This document shows, piece after piece, positions 1 to 9,453 of a stretch of 50,286 bases of DNA. The notes under the pieces are model-generated. The model was not told where the DNA came from, searched no databases, and worked only from the letters and a program-made list of their open reading frames with translations. Source of the DNA: DSBN01 sp041686355 (GTDB lineage Bacteria; Spirochaetota; Spirochaetia; DSM-16054; Sediminispirochaetaceae); contig JAWLDZ010000012.1 in assembly GCA_041686355.1 (NCBI GenBank), positions 1 to 50,286 on the forward strand, read 5' to 3'. The translations under genes were made by a program, and so were the position numbers. The first letter of the stretch is position 1; each line of letters begins with the position of its first letter.

Positions 1-1
1 A

Positions 2-3000
2 GTTCCACTGCTTGCCTTAGATGCTCCAACACAGGTGAATGACGGTACCGGGAGTGATATCGATTACACAAACGACACCTCTGGGTATAGTGCGAATTGG
101 GATCAGATAGATTGGGGTAGTGTCGGCCAGGAACTCTCTAATGACGACACATTAGGCTACTATATTGATCTTTATAAAAACGAAGGCTCCGGCTGGGAGG
201 AAGTAACTGATGGTAGCGATGAAGATTTAGACAGTAGTTATCCCACTCTACCTCCGACACAAATTACAGTAAGCGAAACTCTCACTTCAGGAGTCTGGTA
301 TAGAGTCAAAGTCACCGCATACTGGTCTGGTACTGATTCTGCAGGTGAACCAGATCCCGAAGAAAGTGATCCGGCATATTCGGACGGTTTTTTAGTAAGA
401 TCCGGGGCCAACGCAGAACTCTCGGTTTCTCCGTCCACCTTGGAGTTTCAGGAGGGGGAGACCGAGAAGCCCGTTGACTTGAATATTCAGGCCACCGGGG
501 CCGGCGGTTTTACCATTACCAGCATTTCCGTCGAAAAAACATTTCCCAATAATGCCGTCAGCACCGAACCGGTGGAGAGTGTGAATATCTCCCTCTCCGG
601 CGGCGGCAGCACTACCATTTCCAGAACACTTAATTTGTCCTCCTTCGATCGGGCCCAGGCCCTCGGCGGCAGCCAGAGCGGCAGCCTGACGGTAAGCTAC
701 CGCATTCAGGGCAGCGACTCCTACGGCAACCCGGTAGAGGCGGTGGCGGATGTTCCGGTGAGCGTCAGCGCGGCGTTGCCTTCGGATCTGCAGATTACGG
801 GGGTGGAGGTCGAGCTGCCGCCTTCGCCGTACTACGCCGGCGACGTGGTTCAGAACGCCCGGGTGGTGATACAGGCTACCGGCAGCGGGCAGGTGAACGG
901 TCAGATTCTGATTGATGATGAAGAGGACTGGACGGAGGAGAACACTTTTTCGGTGAGTGTGGACGGACAGACCAGCTTCGACATCGAGGGCGAGATTCCA
1001 ACCACAGACCCGGGGGAGCACAGCGTCAAGGCCGAACTCAGCTCTCCGATTGAAATCTCCGGTGAGGCGACCTATACCATCAGCGATCAGACGCCACCCT
1101 TTCCTCCGGAGACCCTGACTCTGGTTACTGACGTAGCCGAACTGAGCGATTTCGACGGGCAGGCCGTAGTCAATAGTGATCAAAGCGCCGGCTACCAGGA
1201 GTTTGTCTTCAACGGTACCGCTAAAATGAAGCTGCTCTCCCTGGAGGATACCGAGCTCGAAGAGGTAACGGTGACCGACCTGCGGGTGCGCTACGATAAC
1301 GATGACCCAACCAAGGCCAAAATTAAGGGAGGTACGGTTGAAAAAGAGGCCGAGGAGGAAGAAACCTTCGTTACGGTGGCCGACAACTATCTAAAAGTGA
1401 AGAAGGTGAGTTTCGACGGACAGGATACCAGCAAGATACTGGTGGATGCGAAGCTGGCGCTTCCCAAACTGGATAATAAAGAGATCATGGACGTGGAGGG
1501 CCTGGTGGTCAAAACCGGCGGAGTGGAGGGCAAGAGCTTTTCATATCCGGAGGAAGATCCCAAGAGCTTTAAGGCCTTTGGCATGGAGTTCGGCATTCAC
1601 GATGTGAAGGGCACCGGCAACGCCCTGATAGTGGGCGAGGACGAGGCCAACGACCGATACTACTTCACCATGTCCGGCAGTATCACCATGGAGTCAAAGA
1701 AAGGTACAACTACTAAAAAGGACAAGCTGACCACCTTCCAAAACCTGACGTTTTTTTCCGACGGCGACATCGACGGGGCAATCACCTTTTCAAAATCCTT
1801 TGATCTGATACCGGATAAGCTGAGCCTTACCGAAATCAAACTGGAGAGCGAGGCCGACGATTGGAAGCTCAAGCTCAAGGGGAAGCTGAAGGGCCTGCCC
1901 GAACCTTTGGACGTGGCCAATAACACCGAGTTCGAGATTGCATTCGATAAGGACGGAAACGCCTCCGGCGGTCTGGTGGTGATCAAGGAACTGGAAAAGG
2001 ACAAAAAGGGCCACAAGCTGGGCGGAGATGATGAGTCGGAGTACCCTCTTGGAATCGGCACCCTCGATCTCACCTACCTACAGATGGTCTTTGAATATGA
2101 AGAGGGAACATTTAAAAAAGACCATAGCGAGATCAGGCTGGGGGTAGATTTTTACCTCGACGTGCAGGGCGAGAACGGCGAGGAGAGCTCCGATGACGGG
2201 CGGCGGATCAGCTTCGGCGAGCTGAATGCGAACGGTGATTTTGAGGGGGGCGTACGGCTCAATATGGAAGGAGATTTCGACTGGCGCAACCCCACCAATG
2301 CTGATGTACTGAAAGATAAGCAGCTGACCCTGCCCGGGCTGAACCTGGCCATGGAGGCTATCTCGGTACAGAGCGAGCCCTTCGGGATAGCCATGACCGG
2401 CAGTATCGTCATGGGGATGGACGGAGTCTCCGGGGGAATCAATTTCGAAAACCTGGTACTCACTACCGACGGTACTATTTCGAACTTATCCGATGCCATT
2501 CAAGGCGGCCAGTTCGAAGTGGCCGATTCACTGCAGGTAGAGGTGGGCGATGTCGACTGGAGCACCAGCCCCACCGACTTGAGCTTTGAGAGCAACGAGA
2601 CCACCGGCGAAGGCGCCGGCCAGGCACCGCAAAAGAGCGATAAAGTTGTAGCCGTAAAGAACTATTTCAGAATCACCGACGCCTCGGTTACCGTTGGGGA
2701 CAGCGAGAACCCCAGCATGAGCGGCGGCTTCGACGAGTTTACCTTCTACGATCCGGTGGACGGCGGGCGCAGCTTTGTGCTGCGGCGTGCGCAATTGGAA
2801 ACGGTGGATATCGAGATCATGGCGGACGTAGAGTACAGTGCCGACCTTCTGCTGCTGGCGGGCACGATGAGCATCCCTGGTGATATTGAGGCGGCGGTGG
2901 TCGGCAAGTTCGGCCGGCAGGGCGACCAGTTTACCATGGGAGTGTTCGTGGCGGCCATCGGTCTGAATATGACCGTTGCTCCCGGAGTGTTTCTGGACGG

Positions 3001-6000
3001 AATCGGTGGAGGGGTGTTCGTGAATCCGGTGGAAGCCGATATCGAACTGGTGCGCTCCATTGCCGGATTCAAGCGGCCCGAGCTGGAGGGGGAAATTTCC
3101 GAGAAGCGGCCGGGAGGAGCGCAGAACCCCGGGGCCTTCGCCCTCATGCTGATGGGGGACTTTTATGTGGCGAACGATAACCTGCTCTCGGGACGGGCGC
3201 TGCTCACCCTTACGGCCAACTATTTTGCCCTGGACGCTGAGGCTTCCTATGCGGCGAATACAGTGGAAGGGGTCGGATATCTGGCGATCGGCTGGGACCC
3301 CGGCTATGCCGAGGGAAATATAAACCTTAAACTGGACTATTTTTCCATTTTCAAGGGTGAAGGAAACCTCGGATTCTACGTATACGGCCCTAATACCTGG
3401 GGTGTCGCCGGTGAGTACAACCTGTACATGTACGATCAGAAATACGGGGAGATATCTACCGGTGAACTTTTTATCGGGCCTCCCGGCCTGATGGTACGGA
3501 TGGATGTGACCCAGGGCATGGACCTGAAAGTGGTGTCCGGAAAAATCGTCTACGAGGGAATGTTCTGGTACTGGGCGGAGCCGGCCTCTTCGAAGTTCGG
3601 CCTGTACGCCTCGGTCACTGCCCAGGGGGAGATTCTAAAGATTGCATCGGGGAAGGCCAGCCTGGAGGCCGCACTGATAGCCCAGCCCTCCCTGTTGATC
3701 TACGCGGTGGGCTCGGTAAAGCTGGAAGTGTTGAGTGTCGAGGTGTTCAAAGGAAGCATGTGGGTTTCGGCGACCCTCGGCGGCTTCGATGGCGGCCGGG
3801 GAACCAAGAGCCAGTATGACCAGATGATTGCCGACGCCCGCAATATGGCCGATGAAATGGAAGCGGCCAAGGATGAGTTGATGGCCGATTTGGAGGCTGC
3901 CCAGCTCGAGCTGATGCAGCTGTCTCCGGAGCAGCTGGAGGCGGCGGGCATTGCCCTGGTGGAGGCCAACAGCAGTGTCTTCAGCACCTGGCGACAGGTG
4001 TATCAGAACAAGGAGATCAACAAGTGGCCCGGGGGCCTGCCGCCGGAGCTCGAGCTCATCCGGTCCAAGCTCTTCGGTCCGCAGGCGCAGCAGATGGCGG
4101 CGGCCCGCAGCCAGCTGGAGAACCGCCAGTCTGAAATTGCCTCCCGTCTGAGCGAATTGAACCAGTTGCAGGAGAGTGTGGTCGAGAACTTCGAGAATTA
4201 TGAAGATATTATACTGGAGGATCTGCCTTCGGTAGCGGATCTGAGTCAGGGCGGGTCGCCCTTCGGCGGCTTCACCAGCCAGACGGTAACCGTGAACGGG
4301 CAGAGTAAAACGGTAAAGGTCGGCTTTGACCTGGATATGCAAAAGGCTGAACAGCAGGTGCAGTCCCTCGCGTCCATTCGTGAGCAGTTTGCCGCATATC
4401 AGGATGCCTTTATCGAACAGAGCGGAAGAATAGATGCCAAACTCCGGGACCTTGACCGGATACTGTACAACGACCGCTACAACCTTTCCGAATTGAACGA
4501 GGCCTACACTGAACAGTACCAACGGGTAAATCACTATGTGAGTGCGTATATTGAACACCAGATAGAGCAGAGGGAATATGCCGATTCACAGCTAAACGCT
4601 ATCACCTCCGGAGCAGATGCGGCTGTGGTAAGTGAAAAGAGCGAGCAGCTGCTCGACGGGCTCTCTCAAACCGAACTGCAGGATTGGATAGAAGACCGGG
4701 AGTTTATTCTCGAGCATCTGGTTTCATCCGGCGGAGAAGATCCGGAGAATGTAATCCAGGAACTTGATCAGGTGAGCCCGGAGACCCGCTTTGTGGAACG
4801 GGGACTGACCTTGTGGTGGGAAATTCCTACTGCCGGTTTTAACGCCCTGAAGGACAACAGCGAAGAGCGACTGGCGGCACTCGATAGTGTGTTCGGCAGC
4901 AACATGCGGGCCTTCCGAAACACCTGGTCCCAGTCTTCCCTGCTGGTAGACCGTATTTATAACCGCAAGGCCGATCTCTACGCCCTTCTGAACGAAATGT
5001 ACGATCAGCTGGCCCGCTACGGCCATGGTGATATCGGCGTACTGGGCAACGGAAACGCCGCCGGTTTTGAAGGCCTTTCTGAGGCGGGACTCGGTTTTCG
5101 CACCAGCGCTGCGGCCTCCGGCATCAGCGCCCAGGCGGTGTCTGTTTCGGCCGAATCCGAATCGACGGAAATGGAGCCGGCGGTACTGCAGCTGGTTTCC
5201 GACAGCAGTTCTATCGGTTTTACGGGAGACTCGGCGGCAGTTCCCGGTGCCTCCAGCCCGACCTACCAGGGTACCGCCTATTTCGGAGCCGCCCAGGAGA
5301 CGCGCGTAAGCGATATGGTAGATGCGACGAATTGGAGCTGGGTCCCGGTGAGCACTTACTTCAGTGCGAAGCGCGATGAAATTGCCCCCTATATCGAGAA
5401 TCCGGTGTTCAGCTTGTATACCGGTTCTGTCTCGAGTTCGAATCAATTCAGTGCGGTGGTGGAAGCGGATTTTTCCGCCGAGCATCCGGTTGAAGTGGTA
5501 GAGTACAGCTGGACCCTCCAGCCCCATTCTGCCCAGAGCAGCACCGGCGATGATGCTGAGGAATCGATCCAGTCGCAGTTTATCATCCAGCCCGGAGAAG
5601 TGGAGAAAAACAGCAAAGAACTGGCCGAACAGAGTGCGGGCCGTGCAGCGCCTGCCCAGGACAGCCAGCCGGGGAGTTCCGGCGGCTTTTTGGGAGGACT
5701 TTTCAGCACTCCGATTCAGACCGAAATAGTCGCCCACTTTTTCATTCCCTGGTTTTCACTGGGCAGTGTTTCAACCCTGCAGGATACCCTCCTGGCCGAA
5801 AACTTTGACCCTGACACTTACGCCCTTACCATCAAAGCCCGGGGGGCCGGCGGCACCAGCAGCATCCGCCTGGGGCGCATCGATGTGGACTTTTTTGACC
5901 CGGACCAGGACACAGGTCCTTATAGTGCCTCCCTGGACAGCAGTGATTCCACGCCGCCCTCAACACCGCAGGTGCAGCTGCCCTTTACTTACAGCGCCCG

Positions 6001-7459
6001 GGCCGATGAGATATATGCCTCCTGGTCTTCCTCTGACTCGGAGTCGGGGATTCAGCGCTACGAGTACGTGCTGGTTCCCTATTCTGAAGAGGGAGAAGGA
6101 GAGGTACAAAGTGCTGTGCTGTCTGAACCGGCCGGAAGTCAGACCCTGTTCGGCGGCCTCGGAGCGGTGGGCCCGCAGCAGGCTATGCTTCAGGAGCAGG
6201 AGCAGGAGCCGTATGCCCACCTGGATTGGCAGAATGCCGGTTCGCTGAGCGAAATGAACATCCGCGGGCTGAGTCTGGAGCATGGACAGCAGTATGTCCT
6301 GCGCATCCGCGCCACCAACGGCGCCGGAAAGATGAGCGTGGGCAGTTCCGATCCCTTTACCGTTGATTTGACTCCCCCTGAGGAGGCTGAAATCGACGAA
6401 TTTGTACAGCAGTCCGCCGATGCGCATCCGAACTCCTTCCGTTTTCGCATTGCCCCGCCGGAGGACCCGGAATCCGGCATCAGCGCCTGCAGTTTTGCCC
6501 TGGGGAGCACGGAGGGCGGCAGTAACCTCTATTCCTGGACTCCGGTTGCCGAAGAGCCGCAGTTTACGGGCAGCAAGAGTATCAGTGTAGCCAACCTGGC
6601 GGTGTCCCAGGAGCAGGAGCTGTTCCTCACTGTCCGCAGTGTGAACCAGGCCGGAATTGCCGCCGATTCCACTGCAGCAGTAACGGTAGAGTATAACGAC
6701 TCTTCACCACCGGCGGCTGTACAGATAGCCCTGCTGCCGGAGCGCTATTCCATAGACACGAGTTATATGCAGATAGGCTGGTCCGTCTCTCAGGATTCCG
6801 AATCCGGGATCGTATCCTATGAATATGGAATCGGCACTACGCCGGAAAACCCCGATTTTAAGTGGTGGACCTCGGTTTCCCGCAGTGAAGAGCCATATCT
6901 GATCGGTTCGGCCAAGGCGGATGCCGACGACGGCAGTGGAAGATTCGAGCGCATAGATGGAACTAAGACCAAAGGTACGCCGGATGCTTCCGGTAAAGAC
7001 CTGCTCAACCGCCGGCTGGTTCAAAAGGATGACCTGCAATCGGACTACAAAATCGAACTTAACGATCTGCAGATGGAGCATGGACAAAGTTATTATGTAT
7101 TTGTTCGCGTACACAACGGAGCAGGCTTGAGCAGCCTGAGTAGCGCCGGACCGCTGATAATCGATACGACTCCTCCCGAGGAGCTGCAGCTCGAGGTACT
7201 GGAAATAGATGAGGAGGAGGGTACATTTGAGGCTGAGCTGAGCGCCAGTGATTCGGAGTCGGGTATACAGGCCTACAGACACGGAGAGAACTGGATTTCG
7301 GTGGCCGGGCAAGGGGGAAATCCTGAGACTGTCTCCATCAGACTCACTCTGCCGATTCCGACCCAGCTGATAGTTACGAGTTATGCCCCGGCCGTACAGG
7401 TCCAGGTAATGAACGGAGCGGGTCTGACTGCGCCTGCCCAGCTGGAGGTGTTGCAATGA
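2..7459 (+). CDS. Giant exported/surface multidomain protein (5' end off the window)
   Basis: The frame is open from base 2, so the gene begins outside the window; the GTG at 35 is only the first possible start inside it. About 2,485 residues are visible. In order (counting from 35): an FN3/Ig-like region (about 1-350); a very long run of short amphipathic beta strands rich in Gly, Asp and Glu (about 350-1255) resembling a beta-solenoid or beta-groove protein; a helical coiled-coil region (about 1258-1560) rich in Gln, Glu and Ala; a Ser/Ala-rich stretch; and four C-terminal Ig/FN3-like modules near 1970, 2110, 2223 and 2375. Each module opens with a D-x-x-PP motif and carries a (D/E)SGI turn. 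The stop overlaps the next ATG by 4 bp (ATGA), so it leads an operon with an FN3 protein, a beta-barrel and a TPR protein. I do not recognise a named family. A surface or periplasmic structural role is inferred from composition and neighbours. Confidence 0.75.
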   Translation, partial: VPLLALDAPTQVNDGTGSDIDYTNDTSGYSANWDQIDWGSVGQELSNDDTLGYYIDLYKNEGSGWEEVTDGSDEDLDSSYPTLPPTQITVSETLTSGVWYRVKVTAYWSGTDSAGEPDPEESDPAYSDGFLVRSGANAELSVSPSTLEFQEGETEKPVDLNIQATGAGGFTITSISVEKTFPNNAVSTEPVESVNISLSGGGSTTISRTLNLSSFDRAQALGGSQSGSLTVSYRIQGSDSYGNPVEAVADVPVSVSAALPSDLQITGVEVELPPSPYYAGDVVQNARVVIQATGSGQVNGQILIDDEEDWTEENTFSVSVDGQTSFDIEGEIPTTDPGEHSVKAELSSPIEISGEATYTISDQTPPFPPETLTLVTDVAELSDFDGQAVVNSDQSAGYQEFVFNGTAKMKLLSLEDTELEEVTVTDLRVRYDNDDPTKAKIKGGTVEKEAEEEETFVTVADNYLKVKKVSFDGQDTSKILVDAKLALPKLDNKEIMDVEGLVVKTGGVEGKSFSYPEEDPKSFKAFGMEFGIHDVKGTGNALIVGEDEANDRYYFTMSGSITMESKKGTTTKKDKLTTFQNLTFFSDGDIDGAITFSKSFDLIPDKLSLTEIKLESEADDWKLKLKGKLKGLPEPLDVANNTEFEIAFDKDGNASGGLVVIKELEKDKKGHKLGGDDESEYPLGIGTLDLTYLQMVFEYEEGTFKKDHSEIRLGVDFYLDVQGENGEESSDDGRRISFGELNANGDFEGGVRLNMEGDFDWRNPTNADVLKDKQLTLPGLNLAMEAISVQSEPFGIAMTGSIVMGMDGVSGGINFENLVLTTDGTISNLSDAIQGGQFEVADSLQVEVGDVDWSTSPTDLSFESNETTGEGAGQAPQKSDKVVAVKNYFRITDASVTVGDSENPSMSGGFDEFTFYDPVDGGRSFVLRRAQLETVDIEIMADVEYSADLLLLAGTMSIPGDIEAAVVGKFGRQGDQFTMGVFVAAIGLNMTVAPGVFLDGIGGGVFVNPVEADIELVRSIAGFKRPELEGEISEKRPGGAQNPGAFALMLMGDFYVANDNLLSGRALLTLTANYFALDAEASYAANTVEGVGYLAIGWDPGYAEGNINLKLDYFSIFKGEGNLGFYVYGPNTWGVAGEYNLYMYDQKYGEISTGELFIGPPGLMVRMDVTQGMDLKVVSGKIVYEGMFWYWAEPASSKFGLYASVTAQGEILKIASGKASLEAALIAQPSLLIYAVGSVKLEVLSVEVFKGSMWVSATLGGFDGGRGTKSQYDQMIADARNMADEMEAAKDELMADLEAAQLELMQLSPEQLEAAGIALVEANSSVFSTWRQVYQNKEINKWPGGLPPELELIRSKLFGPQAQQMAAARSQLENRQSEIASRLSELNQLQESVVENFENYEDIILEDLPSVADLSQGGSPFGGFTSQTVTVNGQSKTVKVGFDLDMQKAEQQVQSLASIREQFAAYQDAFIEQSGRIDAKLRDLDRILYNDRYNLSELNEAYTEQYQRVNHYVSAYIEHQIEQREYADSQLNAITSGADAAVVSEKSEQLLDGLSQTELQDWIEDREFILEHLVSSGGEDPENVIQELDQVSPETRFVERGLTLWWEIPTAGFNALKDNSEERLAALDSVFGSNMRAFRNTWSQSSLLVDRIYNRKADLYALLNEMYDQLARYGHGDIGVLGNGNAAGFEGLSEAGLGFRTSAAASGISAQAVSVSAESESTEMEPAVLQLVSDSSSIGFTGDSAAVPGASSPTYQGTAYFGAAQETRVSDMVDATNWSWVPVSTYFSAKRDEIAPYIENPVFSLYTGSVSSSNQFSAVVEADFSAEHPVEVVEYSWTLQPHSAQSSTGDDAEESIQSQFIIQPGEVEKNSKELAEQSAGRAAPAQDSQPGSSGGFLGGLFSTPIQTEIVAHFFIPWFSLGSVSTLQDTLLAENFDPDTYALTIKARGAGGTSSIRLGRIDVDFFDPDQDTGPYSASLDSSDSTPPSTPQVQLPFTYSARADEIYASWSSSDSESGIQRYEYVLVPYSEEGEGEVQSAVLSEPAGSQTLFGGLGAVGPQQAMLQEQEQEPYAHLDWQNAGSLSEMNIRGLSLEHGQQYVLRIRATNGAGKMSVGSSDPFTVDLTPPEEAEIDEFVQQSADAHPNSFRFRIAPPEDPESGISACSFALGSTEGGSNLYSWTPVAEEPQFTGSKSISVANLAVSQEQELFLTVRSVNQAGIAADSTAAVTVEYNDSSPPAAVQIALLPERYSIDTSYMQIGWSVSQDSESGIVSYEYGIGTTPENPDFKWWTSVSRSEEPYLIGSAKADADDGSGRFERIDGTKTKGTPDASGKDLLNRRLVQKDDLQSDYKIELNDLQMEHGQSYYVFVRVHNGAGLSSLSSAGPLIIDTTPPEELQLEVLEIDEEEGTFEAELSASDSESGIQAYRHGENWISVAGQGGNPETVSIRLTLPIPTQLIVTSYAPAVQVQVMNGAGLTAPAQLEVLQ

Positions 7460-9453
7460 GACTCAAACGGGTGTGGATTCTGCTTATGATAGTACTTCCC
7501 CTGCCGCTCCTGGCCCAGGAAGGTCCCCTGTTGTATCTGGTAAGCGACGGGCAGAACGTGCATATCATTCTACACAACACCCCATCGGAGGCCGACGGCT
7601 TCAAAGCCTACCGGCGGGGGCCCGATGACAGTGCCTTTCTTCCGATGACCACCAGCACCGTAACTGCGCTGAGCGATCCGTACCAGGCGAATGAGCTATT
7701 TCAGTCGGATGCCGAGTGGCTTGCACGCAGGTTTGAAACCAGCGATCCCGTCCGCTTATGGCGAAAAATACAAGTCAATCGCGGCTACGCCCGGGCCTAC
7801 AGTCTGGTGAGCCCCGGGTTGCGGATGGCCCTGGGCCGGACCCTGGTAGACCGCAGTGTGAGCCCCGGCCGCACCTACCGCTACAGAATAGTACTGGTGG
7901 ACCGCCGGGGTGCGGAGATTGAAAGGGTGAACCGCCGCATAACGGTAAAGGCGGCCGACGAGGTGGAAGCCCCGTCCGCAGTCTCCGCCGAGCAGGAGGA
8001 CGAAGATTTTCTGATCAGCTGGGGCTATCGGCCGTACAGGGGGCGGGCCAGCGACCTGACCGTGGGCTTTCATGTGTACCGCCGCACAGACAAGGCTAGT
8101 GAAGACGGGCAGGTGCAGCGGATAAATGATGCCCCGGTCCTGCGGATTGAGGATTATCTGAGCTACTACGACAACGGGGTCAAGGAGGGGGTGAGCTACC
8201 GCTATGGGGTTCAGGCGGTGGATATGATCGGGCGGGTGAGTGAAATCGTCTATTCAAAACCTGTTCAGAGAAGGGATACGAAAGCGCCCCTGGTGCCCAT
8301 GGGACTGACTGCCATAGATACGGATGAGGGGGTGCGGCTTTTGTGGAACCTCTCGCCGGAGGAGGATGTGCGCTCCTACCACGTGTACCGCAGCGATAGC
8401 CTTGAAGGGGAGTACACTCGCATCAACGCGAAGGCACTTCCCTTCGACACTCCTGATTTTACCGATACACAGGTGGTACGCGGACAGGCCTGGTTTTACA
8501 GGGTCAGTGCCGTTGATGCCGCGGGTAATGAAAGCGCCCCCTGCGGGGCGGTCACTATTATACCCGCCGACAGCGAGCCGCCGGCAGCGGTGAGCGGCCT
8601 TTCGGGGGAGGTGGATCCGGAAAAGCGTTCGGTACGCCTGCGCTGGAACCCTTCCGCAGAGGCCGACCTGAAGGGCTATTTTGTATACCGGGTGCAGGGA
8701 GATGAGAATATGCTGCGCATTACCCCCGCGCCAATTGCCCCTGTGAAGCGGCCTGAGTTCAGCGACCGCAGTGCCCACAAGGACGGTCTGCTGCCGGGGG
8801 CAGAATATCATTATCTGGTCAGCGCAGTGGATAACTCGGGCAATGAGAGCGAGCGGAGCAGAATCAGCCTGGAGATACCCGATCTGGTGCCGCCCCGCAA
8901 GGTCTTCTCCTTTAGCGCCCGCAGTAACCGGGAGGGACATGTCGAGCTGCGCTGGCAGCCCAGCCTGTCCCGGGACTTACAAACCCACCGCATCTTCCGG
9001 ATGGATGCAGACGAGAAGCCCGGGGTAATTGCGGAGCTGGAGGCTGCGGAAACCTCCTACCTGGATAGCGAAGTTCAGCGGGGAAGGGCATACACCTATT
9101 TCGTGGTCGAGGTGGATAGGGCAGGGAATTCCAGCGAGGAATCCCGGCACCGCCGGCTAGTGCCGGTGGATGCAACTGCTCCGGGTTCACCGCAGGAGTT
9201 GTCTGCACAGCGAGAGAAAAACAAGGTTCGCCTGACGTGGCAGCCCCCGGAGGACGAGGATGTGGTCGGGTACCGGATTTACCGGGCTGCTTATCCAAAG
9301 GCCAAGATCCAGCGCGTCGGCCCTGAACTAATTGAGAGCAGCGAGTATATCACCCCCTTGACCACCGCTTCGGCGGTGTACACGGTACGGGCGGTGGATA
9401 CCTCCGGCAATGAGGGTGACGGGATATCAGTGCAACTCGGGAGGACGGAATAA
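7456..9453 (+). CDS. Secreted fibronectin type III repeat protein
   Basis: 665 residues with a clear signal peptide (basic MRLKR, hydrophobic core, likely cleavage after LLAQ near residue 21). After a short N-terminal region there are about five tandem FN3-type modules starting near residues 171, 276, 373, 476 and 573. Each shows the pattern P-x2-P, a strand with (L/I)xW, an (x)YxVYR strand and a closing Y-x-V-x-A-V-D-x-(A/S)-G-N segment. FN3 modules usually mediate protein or polysaccharide contacts outside the cytoplasm. The ATG overlaps the stop of the giant gene, and the stop is immediately followed by the ATG of the beta-barrel gene, so the three are translationally coupled. No enzymatic domain is visible. 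A role as a partner or scaffold for the giant protein is inference. Confidence 0.8.
   Translation: MRLKRVWILLMIVLPLPLLAQEGPLLYLVSDGQNVHIILHNTPSEADGFKAYRRGPDDSAFLPMTTSTVTALSDPYQANELFQSDAEWLARRFETSDPVRLWRKIQVNRGYARAYSLVSPGLRMALGRTLVDRSVSPGRTYRYRIVLVDRRGAEIERVNRRITVKAADEVEAPSAVSAEQEDEDFLISWGYRPYRGRASDLTVGFHVYRRTDKASEDGQVQRINDAPVLRIEDYLSYYDNGVKEGVSYRYGVQAVDMIGRVSEIVYSKPVQRRDTKAPLVPMGLTAIDTDEGVRLLWNLSPEEDVRSYHVYRSDSLEGEYTRINAKALPFDTPDFTDTQVVRGQAWFYRVSAVDAAGNESAPCGAVTIIPADSEPPAAVSGLSGEVDPEKRSVRLRWNPSAEADLKGYFVYRVQGDENMLRITPAPIAPVKRPEFSDRSAHKDGLLPGAEYHYLVSAVDNSGNESERSRISLEIPDLVPPRKVFSFSARSNREGHVELRWQPSLSRDLQTHRIFRMDADEKPGVIAELEAAETSYLDSEVQRGRAYTYFVVEVDRAGNSSEESRHRRLVPVDATAPGSPQELSAQREKNKVRLTWQPPEDEDVVGYRIYRAAYPKAKIQRVGPELIESSEYITPLTTASAVYTVRAVDTSGNEGDGISVQLGRTE

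Noticed and set aside
392..1183. Long minus-strand open frame inside the giant gene
   Set aside because: Its translation is low complexity and Arg/His/Leu-rich, with no ribosome site; it mirrors the codon bias of the plus-strand gene.
3635..4558. 307-residue minus-strand open frame in the coiled-coil part of the giant gene
   Set aside because: It is antisense to a strongly supported coding frame and has no recognisable domain or start signal.
4724..5737. 337-residue minus-strand open frame
   Set aside because: Shadow of the giant gene; Arg/Gly/Ala-rich with no family features.
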